A stretch of DNA of 64,000 nt from CAZAPG01 sp964486935 (GCA_964486935.1 CAZAPG010000001.1:310001-374000); one strand, 5' to 3'; counted from the stretch's first letter, positions 51,068 through 60,241 are shown. Notes: generated by a model not told the origin, from the letters alone. Translations and numbers: made by a program.

Positions 51068-53544
51068 TACTTCGGCGCGGGGTTTTTTGGTTTTTGCGCC
51101 ACGCTTTCAATTATGGTGATGTTGCCCAAATCCACAAAATCTGCGCCGGAGTCCTGCGCCAGCCGTTGGCCGGTAGCAGGGTTGTACAGACCTGCAATCA
51201 AGCGATAATCGCCGGCGGGCAGCATGTCGGGCAGGGCCAGGGCGTGCCGGCTGGTAATGGTTTGTCCCGGCTGCCAGGCAGAGGTGGGGCTGTAGCCGCC
51301 GTTGGGCGGGCTGTCGTGCTGGGCCACAAGCCGGCCGTTCATATCCAGCAGTTGCAAAAATGTAACGTAGCCGGCCTGGGGTTGAGCCAGCGTTTGCCAG
51401 GTTAGCTCAACCGGCAAAAGCTGGCCGGGGCGCAACGAGTCGCGCAGCCTGACCTGGGCCAGCGCAAGCTCGTTGTCCAGGGCGACTCCGGCCGGGCGGG
51501 TGTCGGTGGGTTGGGCGGCGGTATACCGGGCCAGCCGGACTTCATCCGGCAGCCAGACATCGCTCACTTTGAAGGTGTTCAGGGCCAACCATTGCTCGGC
51601 GGCGTTATCGGGCGCGGCGGGCGCAAAGCCGATGGTAACCAGCCAGATATTCTGTCCGCCGGCTGCCGAGGCCAGCAGCGGTTTGGCTGTATTGGGCAGG
51701 GGGGGCGTTTGTTGGGCAAAACCGACCAGCGGCAGGCGGGCCTTGAAGCGGTTCATCGGCACATGGTAGTGATACTGGGCCACGGTAATGATTGACTCAT
51801 TGGGCCGGCTCTGCCGGGCGATGGTGGTCAGCGCCTGGGTGTAGGCATCGTTGGGCGGGCCAAATTGGCGGTCGGTGTGGTAGTAACGGATCAGCAAAAA
51901 ACAGGTAACAGCGATGGTGAGCAAAAGAGTGAGGGGAGAGGCGAAAGGCGAGAGGCGAGGGGTATGTTGCGCGTTGCGCGTTGCGTAAATTTCTGACCTG
52001 TAACCCGAAACCTGAAACCACAACCCCCAGCCGGTGAGTAGCGCCAGCGCCAGACCTAACCCAAAGGCCGGCAAGTCGAAACCCCAGGGCTGCCACCAAA
52101 TTAAGTCGGAATTGGCCACGGACCAGTGTTGAAGTTGCCCGGCAATCTGGCTGTAGCGAAAGTTGTACAGGGCCTCGGTTTTTTCTAAAAAGAATTCGCC
52201 GCCAAAGTCGGCTTGCAACCGGGACAGGTAGACCCAGGGATTGATGGCGACGCCGAGGAGTTGGATGAGAAAGGATGCAAAAAGTAAAGCAAAAAATGGG
52301 ATGCTTGATGGGTGGTGGGTGGCGCGCGGTGCGCGGTGCGTATTGCGTATTGCGTATTCTGTATTCTGTGTCGTTTGCTCCTCTGCTCTCCTGCTCCACT
52401 GTTCCCCTGCTGCTCTGTGCCCCGCAACTTGTTTAATAATGGGGGCCAGGCTGAGAGCGAAAAAAGGCGCGACCGGCACCAGAAAGCGGCTGCCCCAGGA
52501 AAGCCCCTCGCCGGAGGACCAGGCCGAGAAGAGGGCCAGCGTGACGCCAACCAGCCCGGCAAAGAGCCACGCTTCGGCGGGATGGGTGCGGCGCAGATAC
52601 CACCAGCCGGGCAGACTCAGCAGAAGAACAGGCGAATAAACAAACAGCCCGCGCAAGGGGCTAAAGAGCAACTTGTAAAGCCCCAGCAGAATATTGGGCG
52701 TAAACAGGGTTAAATCGTAGCCGGTTTGGAGGGGGTCGCCGGAGCGCGCGGCGTTGTAAATCAGCATGGTTGCGCCGGGGATGGCCAGCGCCAGGGCAAA
52801 TGTAATGAGCGCGGGGAGGAAGGGACGAATTGTAAATTGCGAATTGTGAAGTGCGGATACTGAGCGTTTATATTCAACCCACAAAAGATAGAAGCCGAAT
52901 ACCGGCAGCAAAAAGAGATTGTTGGCGCGGGTGAGCACGGCCAGGCCAGCCGACAGCCCGGCAATAAAGATATGTCGCCAACCGCCTTCTTGCCGGTAGG
53001 CCAGTAGCATATAGGCGGCAGCCAGCAAAAACAATCCGGCCAGGGGTTCGCTAAAAAGATACTTCGCGTAGATAGAAGCTATAGTTGCCAGGCCAAAAAT
53101 CAGGGCGACGGCCAGGGCAATCAGCGTGGAAAAACCCAGCCGGCTGGCAAACATAAAAATGAGCAGACTGGTGGCGGCGGTGACAATCGCGTTAAGTAAC
53201 GAGACGGTTTGCAGCATCCCCAGGCCGGGCAGCCACAGGGCCAGCCAATAGAGGGGCGCCTGCGCCACAGAGAGGGCCAGCCCTTTTTTGGAGTAAACGT
53301 GTCCATCCGGCCCAAAAAAACCCTGGGCTTCGGCCTGGCTGGTGGTCCATTGGGTCCAGGCAATCTGGTCGGTGTTGACCCGGCCAAATTTGACCAGACT
53401 TTCTGTAACGGCAAACATCGACACTTCATCAACCGAATGGAAACCGCCGCGATAGGTGAAAAGGTAAACGGCAAAGAGAAAAAGCCCAAGGCCGATGGCA
53501 ATTCTCCGCCGGTCGGCTTTGGGCAGTAGGGCGTCAAATGGCAT
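51067..53544 (-). CDS. GT-C glycosyltransferase with one C-terminal module
   Basis: 825 residues with about eleven membrane segments. The first loop carries GFHSVDEVSMFAVTE and the second SKKGLALSVAQAPLYWLALWLPG, matching GT39-like proteins with a VDE acidic motif. One beta module ends the protein (VELTWQTLAQPQAGYVTFLQL, GYSPTSAWQPGQ, AGDYRLIAGLYNPATGQRL). In-gene repeats (51908-52022, 52312-52425, 52828-52855) encode SEIYATRNAQHTPRLSP and EYAIRNTHRAPRATHH-like loops. The start ATG 53544 overlaps the pentapeptide-repeat gene by 11 bp, so all genes from 54274 down to 33753 could be one long message, broken only near 43.2 kb. Confidence 0.8.
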   Translation of the reverse strand: MPFDALLPKADRRRIAIGLGLFLFAVYLFTYRGGFHSVDEVSMFAVTESLVKFGRVNTDQIAWTQWTTSQAEAQGFFGPDGHVYSKKGLALSVAQAPLYWLALWLPGLGMLQTVSLLNAIVTAATSLLIFMFASRLGFSTLIALAVALIFGLATIASIYAKYLFSEPLAGLFLLAAAYMLLAYRQEGGWRHIFIAGLSAGLAVLTRANNLFLLPVFGFYLLWVEYKRSVSALHNSQFTIRPFLPALITFALALAIPGATMLIYNAARSGDPLQTGYDLTLFTPNILLGLYKLLFSPLRGLFVYSPVLLLSLPGWWYLRRTHPAEAWLFAGLVGVTLALFSAWSSGEGLSWGSRFLVPVAPFFALSLAPIIKQVAGHRAAGEQWSRRAEEQTTQNTEYAIRNTHRAPRATHHPSSIPFFALLFASFLIQLLGVAINPWVYLSRLQADFGGEFFLEKTEALYNFRYSQIAGQLQHWSVANSDLIWWQPWGFDLPAFGLGLALALLTGWGLWFQVSGYRSEIYATRNAQHTPRLSPFASPLTLLLTIAVTCFLLIRYYHTDRQFGPPNDAYTQALTTIARQSRPNESIITVAQYHYHVPMNRFKARLPLVGFAQQTPPLPNTAKPLLASAAGGQNIWLVTIGFAPAAPDNAAEQWLALNTFKVSDVWLPDEVRLARYTAAQPTDTRPAGVALDNELALAQVRLRDSLRPGQLLPVELTWQTLAQPQAGYVTFLQLLDMNGRLVAQHDSPPNGGYSPTSAWQPGQTITSRHALALPDMLPAGDYRLIAGLYNPATGQRLAQDSGADFVDLGNITIIESVAQKPKNPAPK
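51908..52022. repeat. In-gene GCGTTGCGTAAA / AACCCGAAACC repeat
   Basis: Runs of GAAAGGCGAGAGGCGAGG, TGTTGCGCGTTGCGCGTTGCG and TGTAACCCGAAACCTGAAACC code for a loop of the glycosyltransferase (VSGYRSEIYATRNAQHTP). Confidence 0.6.
52312..52425. repeat. In-gene GCGTATTGCGTATTCTGTATT repeat
   Basis: GGTGGTGGGTGGCGCGCGG, GCGTATTGCGTATTGCGTATTC and CTCCTCTGCTCTCCTGCTCC give NTEYAIRNTHRAPRATHHPSS in frame. It lies between membrane segments. Confidence 0.65.
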
Positions 53545-54274
53545 GGGCCGAGCCGTCCGGTAGAATTACTCCCTCCAGGTCTTCGGCCTGGGCCAGTTGC
53601 TCTGGCGTGATGTTGGCGTTGTTCAGGTTGGCAAATTTGAGCCGGGCGCCGGTCAGGTTGGTATTGGTCAGGTTGGCGTCGCGCAGGTTGGCCCCGCTCA
53701 AATTAGCCTGCCGTAACATAGCGCCGGATAGATTGGCAAAATTGAGGGTTGCTTCGCGCAGGTCAGCGTGGCTCAGGTCGGCCATCTCCAGCGAAGCTTC
53801 AGTGAGGTTGGCTTCGGTCAAATCTGCGCCAATGAGCCGGGCGCGCCCCAAATTAGCGCCGGTCAGGTTGGTCCAGCTCAATTGAGCCTCGTACAATTTG
53901 GACCAGCTCAAATCGGCCCAGCTTAAAATGGCCTCGCTCAAATTGGCCTCAAATAGTTTAGCCCGGCTCAGTTTGGCTTCGGCCATATTGGCCTGCTGTA
54001 GCTGCGCGCCGTTGAGGGTCGCATCGACCAGTTTAATCCAGTTGGCGCTGGTGTAACTCAGGTTGGCCCCGGTTAAATCGGCGCCGGTCAGATCAACTTC
54101 GGTAAGATTGCACTGTTGCAGGTTGGCTTGATACAGGTTGGCCTTGCTAAAATTAGCCCGAAAAAAGTTGGCCTGACTAAGGTTGATATTGTACAACACA
54201 AAACCGCTCAGGTTGATCCCTCTAAAATCTCTTTTTCCGGCGCGATATTGCTGGATTAGGTCTCGCACGTCCAT
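53534..54274 (-). CDS. Pentapeptide-repeat protein
   Basis: 246 residues, of which about 22-228 are roughly forty pentapeptide units of the A(D/N)LxxA type (for example ADLTGANLSY, ANLGRARLIG, ANLTEASLEM). This folds as a right-handed beta-helix. Its function is unknown, since such proteins range from DNA mimics to scaffolds. It has no signal peptide and overlaps the first glycosyltransferase of the block by 11 bp. Confidence 0.9.
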   Translation of the reverse strand: MDVRDLIQQYRAGKRDFRGINLSGFVLYNINLSQANFFRANFSKANLYQANLQQCNLTEVDLTGADLTGANLSYTSANWIKLVDATLNGAQLQQANMAEAKLSRAKLFEANLSEAILSWADLSWSKLYEAQLSWTNLTGANLGRARLIGADLTEANLTEASLEMADLSHADLREATLNFANLSGAMLRQANLSGANLRDANLTNTNLTGARLKFANLNNANITPEQLAQAEDLEGVILPDGSAHAI

Positions 54275-54370
54275 GACCCGATCTCCTGAAATGGGGGAGT
54301 TGCCAGGGATTATAGCAAAGGGGCTTTAAGATGACCAGTTATCAAGGGGCGAAAGAGAAGAAACAGAGAA

Positions 54371-55504
54371 TTATTGGGTAAAAAGAAATTCGGGGGCCAG
54401 CAAACTGTTTTGCGTTTCCATATTCTGAGGCAGCGACGCAAATTCTGCCTGGCTGGAGTCGTGAACCCATACCCAGGCGCCGGGGTTTTCCTCGGTGGCA
54501 AGGGTCCACCCAGAGGTATGGGTGGGGGTGGCCCATTCGTACAGCCAGCGGGCATCGGTGAGGCTCAGGTTAACGCAGCCCCGCGAGTGTTGTAGGCCAA
54601 AGCGGTCGTGCCAGTAGGCTCCGTGCAGGGCAAAATCGCGGTTAAAGTACATGGTCCAGGGCACGTCTTCTAAAAAATAGTGGTCTGGATAACCCTCGCG
54701 GCCACTCATTTTGGCCTCTCTTATCTTGACCCAAATCTGAAAGAGGCCCTGCTCGGTTTGCCACCAGGGCAGTCCCGACGAGACCAGCGTGGCGTACACC
54801 ATCCGGTCGCCCTCGTAGGCGGCCAGGGTTTGCTCATACAGGTCTACTTCAATCCATTTGTCGGTGGGGCCAATGCCTTTGGGCCGGGGCTTGGGCGAAA
54901 CAATGCCCACCATTCCCTGCTCAATCCACTGGTCTGGCCCTACCTGGTACCAGTTTCGCTCATTAACGGTTTGGGTGTCGTAAATCGTCGCCAAACTATA
55001 GCGCGTTAGCAGCAACGACTCATCACCCGGCAGTTGGCCCGGAGCCGGGGCAGTCCAGGTATCAAAGACTATCCAGGCAAAGGTTTTGGGAACAGAGATT
55101 TGCATGCCGCTGAATTGAGAGGGTTGGTAAACTTCTAAAAATTCAGCCGGCACAAACTCGTTTCGATTGATGCTGTACCAAAGCCGGTCATCGAGTTGAA
55201 CCGTTTGGGTGCTGGCGAGTGTCACCCAGACATAGCCAGGCTCAAGTGTTCGGGTGGGGGTTAGGCCCAGCGTGGCGTGTTGGGGGTCGCTAAAAACCGG
55301 AACCGGGCCGGTGAGCACGCGGGCGTAGGTAATTAAAGGCCGCTCTTCAACTTCGGCCGGCGGGGCGAGGGGAGCGCGGGGCAATACCGGGCGCTCTGTG
55401 AGGTTATTGGCTGCAACTGTTTGATAACCCAAACCTGCCAGCCCCAGGCCAAAAACAAGCGACAACCAGAGCCGGGTCCAGAGGGTGAGTGCCGGTGGTT
55501 TCAT
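54371..55504 (-). CDS. L,D-transpeptidase (YkuD domain)
   Basis: 377 residues with an N-terminal membrane or signal segment (about residues 7-27) and an SH3-like region around 50-135. A YkuD catalytic domain (about 230-355) follows, with HGAYWHDRFGLQHSRGCVNL including the catalytic His, Ser-Arg-Gly and Cys. The enzyme crosslinks meso-diaminopimelate or similar peptides in peptidoglycan, or anchors proteins to it. Start ATG 55504 is preferred over GTG 55540. Its presence suggests some crosslinked murein. Confidence 0.9.
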   Translation of the reverse strand: MKPPALTLWTRLWLSLVFGLGLAGLGYQTVAANNLTERPVLPRAPLAPPAEVEERPLITYARVLTGPVPVFSDPQHATLGLTPTRTLEPGYVWVTLASTQTVQLDDRLWYSINRNEFVPAEFLEVYQPSQFSGMQISVPKTFAWIVFDTWTAPAPGQLPGDESLLLTRYSLATIYDTQTVNERNWYQVGPDQWIEQGMVGIVSPKPRPKGIGPTDKWIEVDLYEQTLAAYEGDRMVYATLVSSGLPWWQTEQGLFQIWVKIREAKMSGREGYPDHYFLEDVPWTMYFNRDFALHGAYWHDRFGLQHSRGCVNLSLTDARWLYEWATPTHTSGWTLATEENPGAWVWVHDSSQAEFASLPQNMETQNSLLAPEFLFTQ

Positions 55505-55655
55505 ATCCAACCCCAAAATAATGACCGATAACAATAACACTGTTTTATATTACGCTTTGAAATTTGTATTCCTTCACTAATTTGAGCCATTTTTTACGGC
55601 AGAGTTTGCAGATTGGTGTATACTATTAAAAAAACAACCACGAGGTGCAACCCCA

Positions 55656-56366
55656 ATGTCGGCAGGTTTGGACGCATTTGAAAATGTAAAGCGACTCATT
55701 GTGGTGGCCGCCCACCCCGATGATTTAGAGTCGATTTGCGGCGGCACAATTTGGAAGCTGACCCAACAGGGCGTTACGGTTTTTTCGGTCAACTGCACCC
55801 TGGGCGATATCGGTACGCAAGACCCGGCCACGGTTCGCCCGGCGCTGGCCTCAACCCGGCTGGCCGAAACCGAAGCGGCGGCTGGCATTTTGGGCATTGA
55901 GCAAACCTTCAATCTGGGCCACCACGATGGCGAACTGCTGCCCGATTTGGAGGTGCGCGCCCAGCTTGCGCGTCTATACCGCATTACGCAGGCCGACACC
56001 CTGCTAACGTTTGACCCCTTTTGGCACGGCCAGATTCACCCCGACCACCGGGCGGCGGGCCAGGCCGCGCTCGATGCCTACATGCCCTCCAAAATGCCCC
56101 TTTACCGGCCCGAACAACTCAACGAGTCGGGCGCGAAATTAGGTTGTATCGAGCGGGTCTACCTCTTTTCCACCTCTCGCAAGCCGGATATTTACATTGA
56201 CATCACCGATATGTATGACCACAAGCTGGCTGCCTGCATGGCCCACAAAAGCCAGTTTCCCAAAGGTGAAGAGAGCCTGGAGTGGATGAAAGAACTCGAT
56301 GCCAAAAGCGGTGAAGTGATAGGGGTAAAATATGCCGAGGTATTTAAGGAAATGGGGGTCTGGTAA
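55656..56366 (+). CDS. PIG-L/LmbE-family deacetylase
   Basis: 236-residue zinc-dependent N-deacetylase. The metal motif AAHPDDLESICGGT is at residues about 18-31 and the second His block GQIHPDHRAAGQAALDA at about 125-141. Such enzymes remove acetyl groups from GlcNAc-linked lipids, mycothiol or bacillithiol precursors, or antibiotics. The start has GAGGTG. It is followed 10 bp later by a glycerophosphodiesterase gene on the same strand, probably an operon. Confidence 0.9.
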   Translation: MSAGLDAFENVKRLIVVAAHPDDLESICGGTIWKLTQQGVTVFSVNCTLGDIGTQDPATVRPALASTRLAETEAAAGILGIEQTFNLGHHDGELLPDLEVRAQLARLYRITQADTLLTFDPFWHGQIHPDHRAAGQAALDAYMPSKMPLYRPEQLNESGAKLGCIERVYLFSTSRKPDIYIDITDMYDHKLAACMAHKSQFPKGEESLEWMKELDAKSGEVIGVKYAEVFKEMGVW

Positions 56367-56376
56367 ATAAACTGCC

Positions 56377-57174
56377 ATGAACCGCGTTGACCGCTTAATG
56401 GGCTATCTGCTGTGGCTTATTTTGCTGCCGTTGATTTATTACGGGGCTTATTTTCTGCTGCGCAAGCCGCCGGCAGAAAACCCGCAACTCATCGCCCATC
56501 GCGGCGATTCGAGACGAGCGCCGGAGAATACCCTGGCCGCCTTTCGGAGCGCTGTTGCCGCCGGGGCCGATTGGCTGGAAATGGATGTCCAAATGACCAA
56601 AGATGGCGCGCTGGTCGTCATCCACGATGAAACGGTTGACCGCACCACCAACGGCAGCGGCGCGGTGCGGGAGTTAACGCTGGCCGAAATCCGGGCGCTG
56701 GATGCGGGTAACGGCGAGCAGGTTCCCACCTTTGCAGAAGCCATTGCGCTGGCAAAGGAGTCAAACATTGGCCTCATGCCCGAAGTCAAATCGCCCCACC
56801 TCTATCCGGGCATCGAGGCCAAAATGGTTACAGCCATTGAGTCGGCGGGTTATGAGGAAAAAACGGCGCTGCAATCCTTTGCGCCGCAAACGCTCGAAAC
56901 CATCAAAACTCTCAACCCCAGGCTGCAACTGTGCCGGCTGTACGGCCCCGGCGAGTTCAGTTTAAGCGACTCCACCCCCATTGTCTGCCCCATGGCCGAG
57001 ATGGTGGCGCTCTATCCGTGGATGCTGCGGCAGGCGCCGGCCGAAGGGCGGCAAGTATTTGTCTGGTTTGGCCTCATCGAGCATCCGCTGGTGATGCGTT
57101 TGCTGCTGGCGTTTGGCGCAGATGGCTTGATGGTGGATGACCCGGCCACGTTGACCGAAATTTTGGGCCGGTGA
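56377..57174 (+). CDS. Glycerophosphodiester phosphodiesterase
   Basis: 265 residues, with one N-terminal membrane segment (about 8-27) and a complete GDPD TIM barrel. The catalytic elements LIAHRGDSRRAPENTLAAF (His and Arg), WLEMDVQMTKDGALVVIHDET (Glu, Asp, Lys, His) and LMPEVKSP are intact. It splits glycerophosphodiesters, probably at the cell surface. It is transcribed with the PIG-L gene (10-bp gap), which suggests modification or turnover of a glycolipid or phospholipid. Confidence 0.94.
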   Translation: MNRVDRLMGYLLWLILLPLIYYGAYFLLRKPPAENPQLIAHRGDSRRAPENTLAAFRSAVAAGADWLEMDVQMTKDGALVVIHDETVDRTTNGSGAVRELTLAEIRALDAGNGEQVPTFAEAIALAKESNIGLMPEVKSPHLYPGIEAKMVTAIESAGYEEKTALQSFAPQTLETIKTLNPRLQLCRLYGPGEFSLSDSTPIVCPMAEMVALYPWMLRQAPAEGRQVFVWFGLIEHPLVMRLLLAFGADGLMVDDPATLTEILGR

Positions 57175-57247
57175 AAAATTCTATATAGACATAATGGGTA
57201 TTGTTGATAAATCAAGAAGGATGGTACAATAAAAGCGGAGGGGTATC

Positions 57248-57403
57248 ATGCTCCAAAAACAGCCAAAATTCTACACGCCCGAAGAGTATCTGGCCCTGGA
57301 AGAAAAAGCCGACCATAAAAGCGAATACTACCCGGTAAAATCCCTGGCGCTGGAAATTCCCATCAACCGCATTTATCACAAAGTAGACTGGTTTGCCGGC
57401 TGA
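57248..57403 (+). pseudogene. Internally deleted Uma2-family nuclease remnant
   Basis: A 51-codon frame. Its first half reads MLQKQPKFYTPEEYLALEEK and then ADHKSEYY, the N-terminus of Uma2 (DUF820) proteins. The second half, SLALEIPINRIYHKVDW, matches the family's C-terminal strand. Uma2 proteins are about 180-200 residues, so the core with the PD-(D/E)XK catalytic residues is missing in one clean in-frame deletion. TTGATA-N15-TACAAT lies upstream and the GGAGG site is intact. The stop is embedded in the GAGGTG site of the next gene. Confidence 0.75.
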
Positions 57404-57411
57404 GGTGTAAA

Positions 57412-59979
57412 ATGGCTAATAACCCTACCCCCGATGCCCGCCCTTTTTTACCCCTGGCCGAAGGCCCCAAAAATCGGCTGCGCCAAAAAGTGCGCGGCGG
57501 CGGCCCCAAACCCCGCGAAAACAGCGCCGAACACGGCCACCACCTCTTGCAGCAAATTGAGGCGTTTCGCCGCACCGTCAACGACTACGCCGCCCGCCGC
57601 GCCCCCGATTTGCCCGGCCTGCCCGACGACCACCAGGTCATCATCGAAGCCAAACGGCTGCTGCCGGAGCAAATGGGCGCGTTGGGGTTGACCCCCATCG
57701 AAGAGCGCGCCGACGGGCTGCTGGTGACCATCACCCCCGATGTGACCCTGCCCACGCTGGCTACCAAAGCCCAAAGTTACATCACCGAAACCACCGATAG
57801 CGGCAACCCCCGCTACGGCGGCGTCATCGCCCCCATCGAGAAAATTCGCCCTGCCGAACGGAGCGATAAAGCCGGCGACCGGCTGGCCGCGCTCATCGGG
57901 TTGGGCCAACTGGAGCCGGACGCGCCATTGTGGGTGGATATTGAACTGGCCGGCGGCAACAGCGAGTTGGGCGTCAAAAACCGGCAAGAGTTTAATGATT
58001 ATCTCAACCGGTTTAGCGTTGAGTTGCCGCCTTACGCGGAAGAAACCGTCGCCGCCGCCGGCCATTTTCTGCTGGAAGCCGACTACTCGCTGCATCGAGT
58101 CTACTTGCCGGGCCGGGCCGTGCTTGATTTGCTGGACGACAGCCGGGCCAACTGGATTTTAACCATCGACCTCATCCCCGATATTGCCGACCGCACCACC
58201 CCGTTGCCGGTTGCCGCCGGCGGCCAACTGCCCGCGCTGCCCGTTTTGCCGGCTGACGCCCCTCGCGTCGTTATTATCGATTCCGGCCTGGCTGCCGGCC
58301 ATCCCCTCTTTACCACTGCCGGTGGCCGCACTATTATTGGCCGGCAGCGCGCTTTTCTGCCCCACAACGGCGATACGGGCGACGAGATTGAGCAGGGTCA
58401 CGGCACGGCCATTGCCAGCGTGGCTGCTTACGGCTCGCTCGAGGCCGTGATTCGCAACCCGGATACCGCCGCCAGGCCGGTCGTTTGGATTGAAAACGCC
58501 AAAATTCTGCTGCCTGCCAGCGCCCTCGACCCCAATCGCGGTGACGACTCGCCGCAAATTCACCCGCTTCAATTTCCCAAAGCCTTGCTGCGGGAGGTCG
58601 TGGAAGCCTTTCACCAGCCGCTGCCGCAGCAGTGCAAAATTTTTAATTTGTCAACCGGCAGCGCGCTGCACCCGCTGCACAGCATTGCCAACTGGGCCGA
58701 GGAAGTCGATAATCTCTCCGCCGCTAACGATTTGCTCTTTGTGGTCTCTGCCGGCAACTTGCAGCCCGCCGAAATTATCGACGCGATGAAAGAGGCCGGC
58801 GAGAGCTACCCGGTCTACCTGCTCAACCCGCTCTCGCGGCTGCGCAACCCCGGTCAGGCCTACCACGCGCTCACCGTGGGCGCGCTGGCCCCCGAACCGC
58901 TATCGCCCAGCCCGCCCTGGCAGGCGGAGCGGCTGCTGGCCGCGCCTCACCACCCGGCCCCCTTCACCCGCAGCGGGCTGTTGCAATACGGCCCGCTCAA
59001 GCCGGATGTGGTCGAATTTGGCGGCAACCTGGCCCGCAGCGGCAGCGAGTTGGCCCCCACCCCGGAAACGGCGGTGCTGGTCGCCAACCGCAATTTTGCC
59101 ACCGGCCAGGCCGAGCAGCCGCTGGCCTTTCACATTGGCGCGGGGCTGGCAACGGCCAAAGTGACTCATCTGGCCGGGCGCATTCAGGCGCAGTATCCTG
59201 ACGCCAGCGCCAACCTGATTCGGGCGCTCATTGTCAATTCGGCCGAGTGGCCGCAGCCATTTGCCCAATCTTTTGTGGCCCGGTCCGACCAGCCGCTGCC
59301 CAAAGAGGCCAAAGAAACGTTGCTGCGGCTGTGCGGCTACGGCCTCCCCCGGCCCGATACGGCCCTCTCCAGCAGCGCCCATTGCCTGGTCTTTACCGCC
59401 GAGGATGAATTTAGCTGGAGCAAAGATGACCGCAGCTCATCGGGCCGCTACCCGGCCAAAGTATCCTTCTTTTCGGCCCGGTTTGAGCAGGACGATTTGT
59501 ATCGACTACCGCCGGCCACGCGGGTGCGGGTCAGCGTGACGCTGGCCTACAATCCGCCGGTGCGCAAAACCCAACGCCGCCGCTATCAGGCGGTTGACCT
59601 GCGCTGGGATGCGCAGCGCCCCGAAGAGCCAACCGAGGATTTCCGCGCCCGCTGGATGCTGGAAGCCGAAAACGGCGACGATGAGGATGAGTCGGACGAG
59701 CCAAAGCAGCCGCTGCGCCCCTGGCCGTGGGAGCTAAAACCGGTGCTCAACCCCGGCGGTAAAGTACGCCGGGGCAGCCTTATCCGCGACTGGTTTGATA
59801 TTTACGCCCACGAGTTGCCCGGCGCGCTGGAACTGGTGGTGGTGGCGATGGTTGCCCCCTGGCGCAAACCGCCGGAGTCGCTCACCCAGCGCTTCGCCCT
59901 GGTCGTCTCGGTGGAGGCGCTGGACCACCAGTTGCCGCTTTACGATGCGGTGCGGGTGCAGAGGGATGGGGCAGAATGA
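57412..59979 (+). CDS. Subtilisin-like (S8) protein lacking the catalytic serine
   Basis: 855 residues. The S8 domain has Asp290 in RVVIIDSGLAAGH, His330 in GHGTAIASVAAYG and oxyanion Asn449 in VSAGNLQ. At the nucleophile motif, expected GTSxA, the sequence is HIGAGLATAKVTHLAGRI, so Gly578 sits in place of Ser. The protein is thus predicted to be a pseudo-protease unless another residue serves. The C-terminal 250 residues form a separate region with DDEDESDEPKQ acidic linkers. Cytoplasmic relatives of this S8 group are often paired with AAA ATPases; none is here. It sits behind a Uma2 remnant whose stop overlaps its ribosome-binding site. Confidence 0.82.
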   Translation: MANNPTPDARPFLPLAEGPKNRLRQKVRGGGPKPRENSAEHGHHLLQQIEAFRRTVNDYAARRAPDLPGLPDDHQVIIEAKRLLPEQMGALGLTPIEERADGLLVTITPDVTLPTLATKAQSYITETTDSGNPRYGGVIAPIEKIRPAERSDKAGDRLAALIGLGQLEPDAPLWVDIELAGGNSELGVKNRQEFNDYLNRFSVELPPYAEETVAAAGHFLLEADYSLHRVYLPGRAVLDLLDDSRANWILTIDLIPDIADRTTPLPVAAGGQLPALPVLPADAPRVVIIDSGLAAGHPLFTTAGGRTIIGRQRAFLPHNGDTGDEIEQGHGTAIASVAAYGSLEAVIRNPDTAARPVVWIENAKILLPASALDPNRGDDSPQIHPLQFPKALLREVVEAFHQPLPQQCKIFNLSTGSALHPLHSIANWAEEVDNLSAANDLLFVVSAGNLQPAEIIDAMKEAGESYPVYLLNPLSRLRNPGQAYHALTVGALAPEPLSPSPPWQAERLLAAPHHPAPFTRSGLLQYGPLKPDVVEFGGNLARSGSELAPTPETAVLVANRNFATGQAEQPLAFHIGAGLATAKVTHLAGRIQAQYPDASANLIRALIVNSAEWPQPFAQSFVARSDQPLPKEAKETLLRLCGYGLPRPDTALSSSAHCLVFTAEDEFSWSKDDRSSSGRYPAKVSFFSARFEQDDLYRLPPATRVRVSVTLAYNPPVRKTQRRRYQAVDLRWDAQRPEEPTEDFRARWMLEAENGDDEDESDEPKQPLRPWPWELKPVLNPGGKVRRGSLIRDWFDIYAHELPGALELVVVAMVAPWRKPPESLTQRFALVVSVEALDHQLPLYDAVRVQRDGAE

Positions 59980-60031
59980 TTTGTCTATTATACCATCCTG
60001 AAAGGCGGGTCTACATTGCGGAGATGAGATA

Positions 60032-60241
60032 TTAACGAGGTTTAACAGATTTTTGATTGGGCTGAGGAGTCTTGTTGGCAGCCATGATGAGGGCCAGGGA
60101 GTAAAAATCGCGGGGGGCCAGGCCGGCGGCCTGCCAGTGGGCGGGGTCAAGGCAACGTCTGTCGGCGTAATCCGGGTGGATCGTCAAGTAATGCCCGCAA
60201 ATTGTGCATCGTTCCGGGTCGTGTATCTCACCTATTGTCAT
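60032..60241 (-). CDS. Small cysteine/histidine-rich protein, zinc-ribbon-like
   Basis: 69 residues with PERCTICGHYLTIH and RRCLDPAHW, the spacing of a small metal-binding knuckle (three Cys, one or two His). The ribosome-binding site AAGGAG is 7 nt upstream of ATG 60241. No family is recognised. It lies alone between the S8 gene and the YfhO gene. Confidence 0.6.
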   Translation of the reverse strand: MTIGEIHDPERCTICGHYLTIHPDYADRRCLDPAHWQAAGLAPRDFYSLALIMAANKTPQPNQKSVKPR

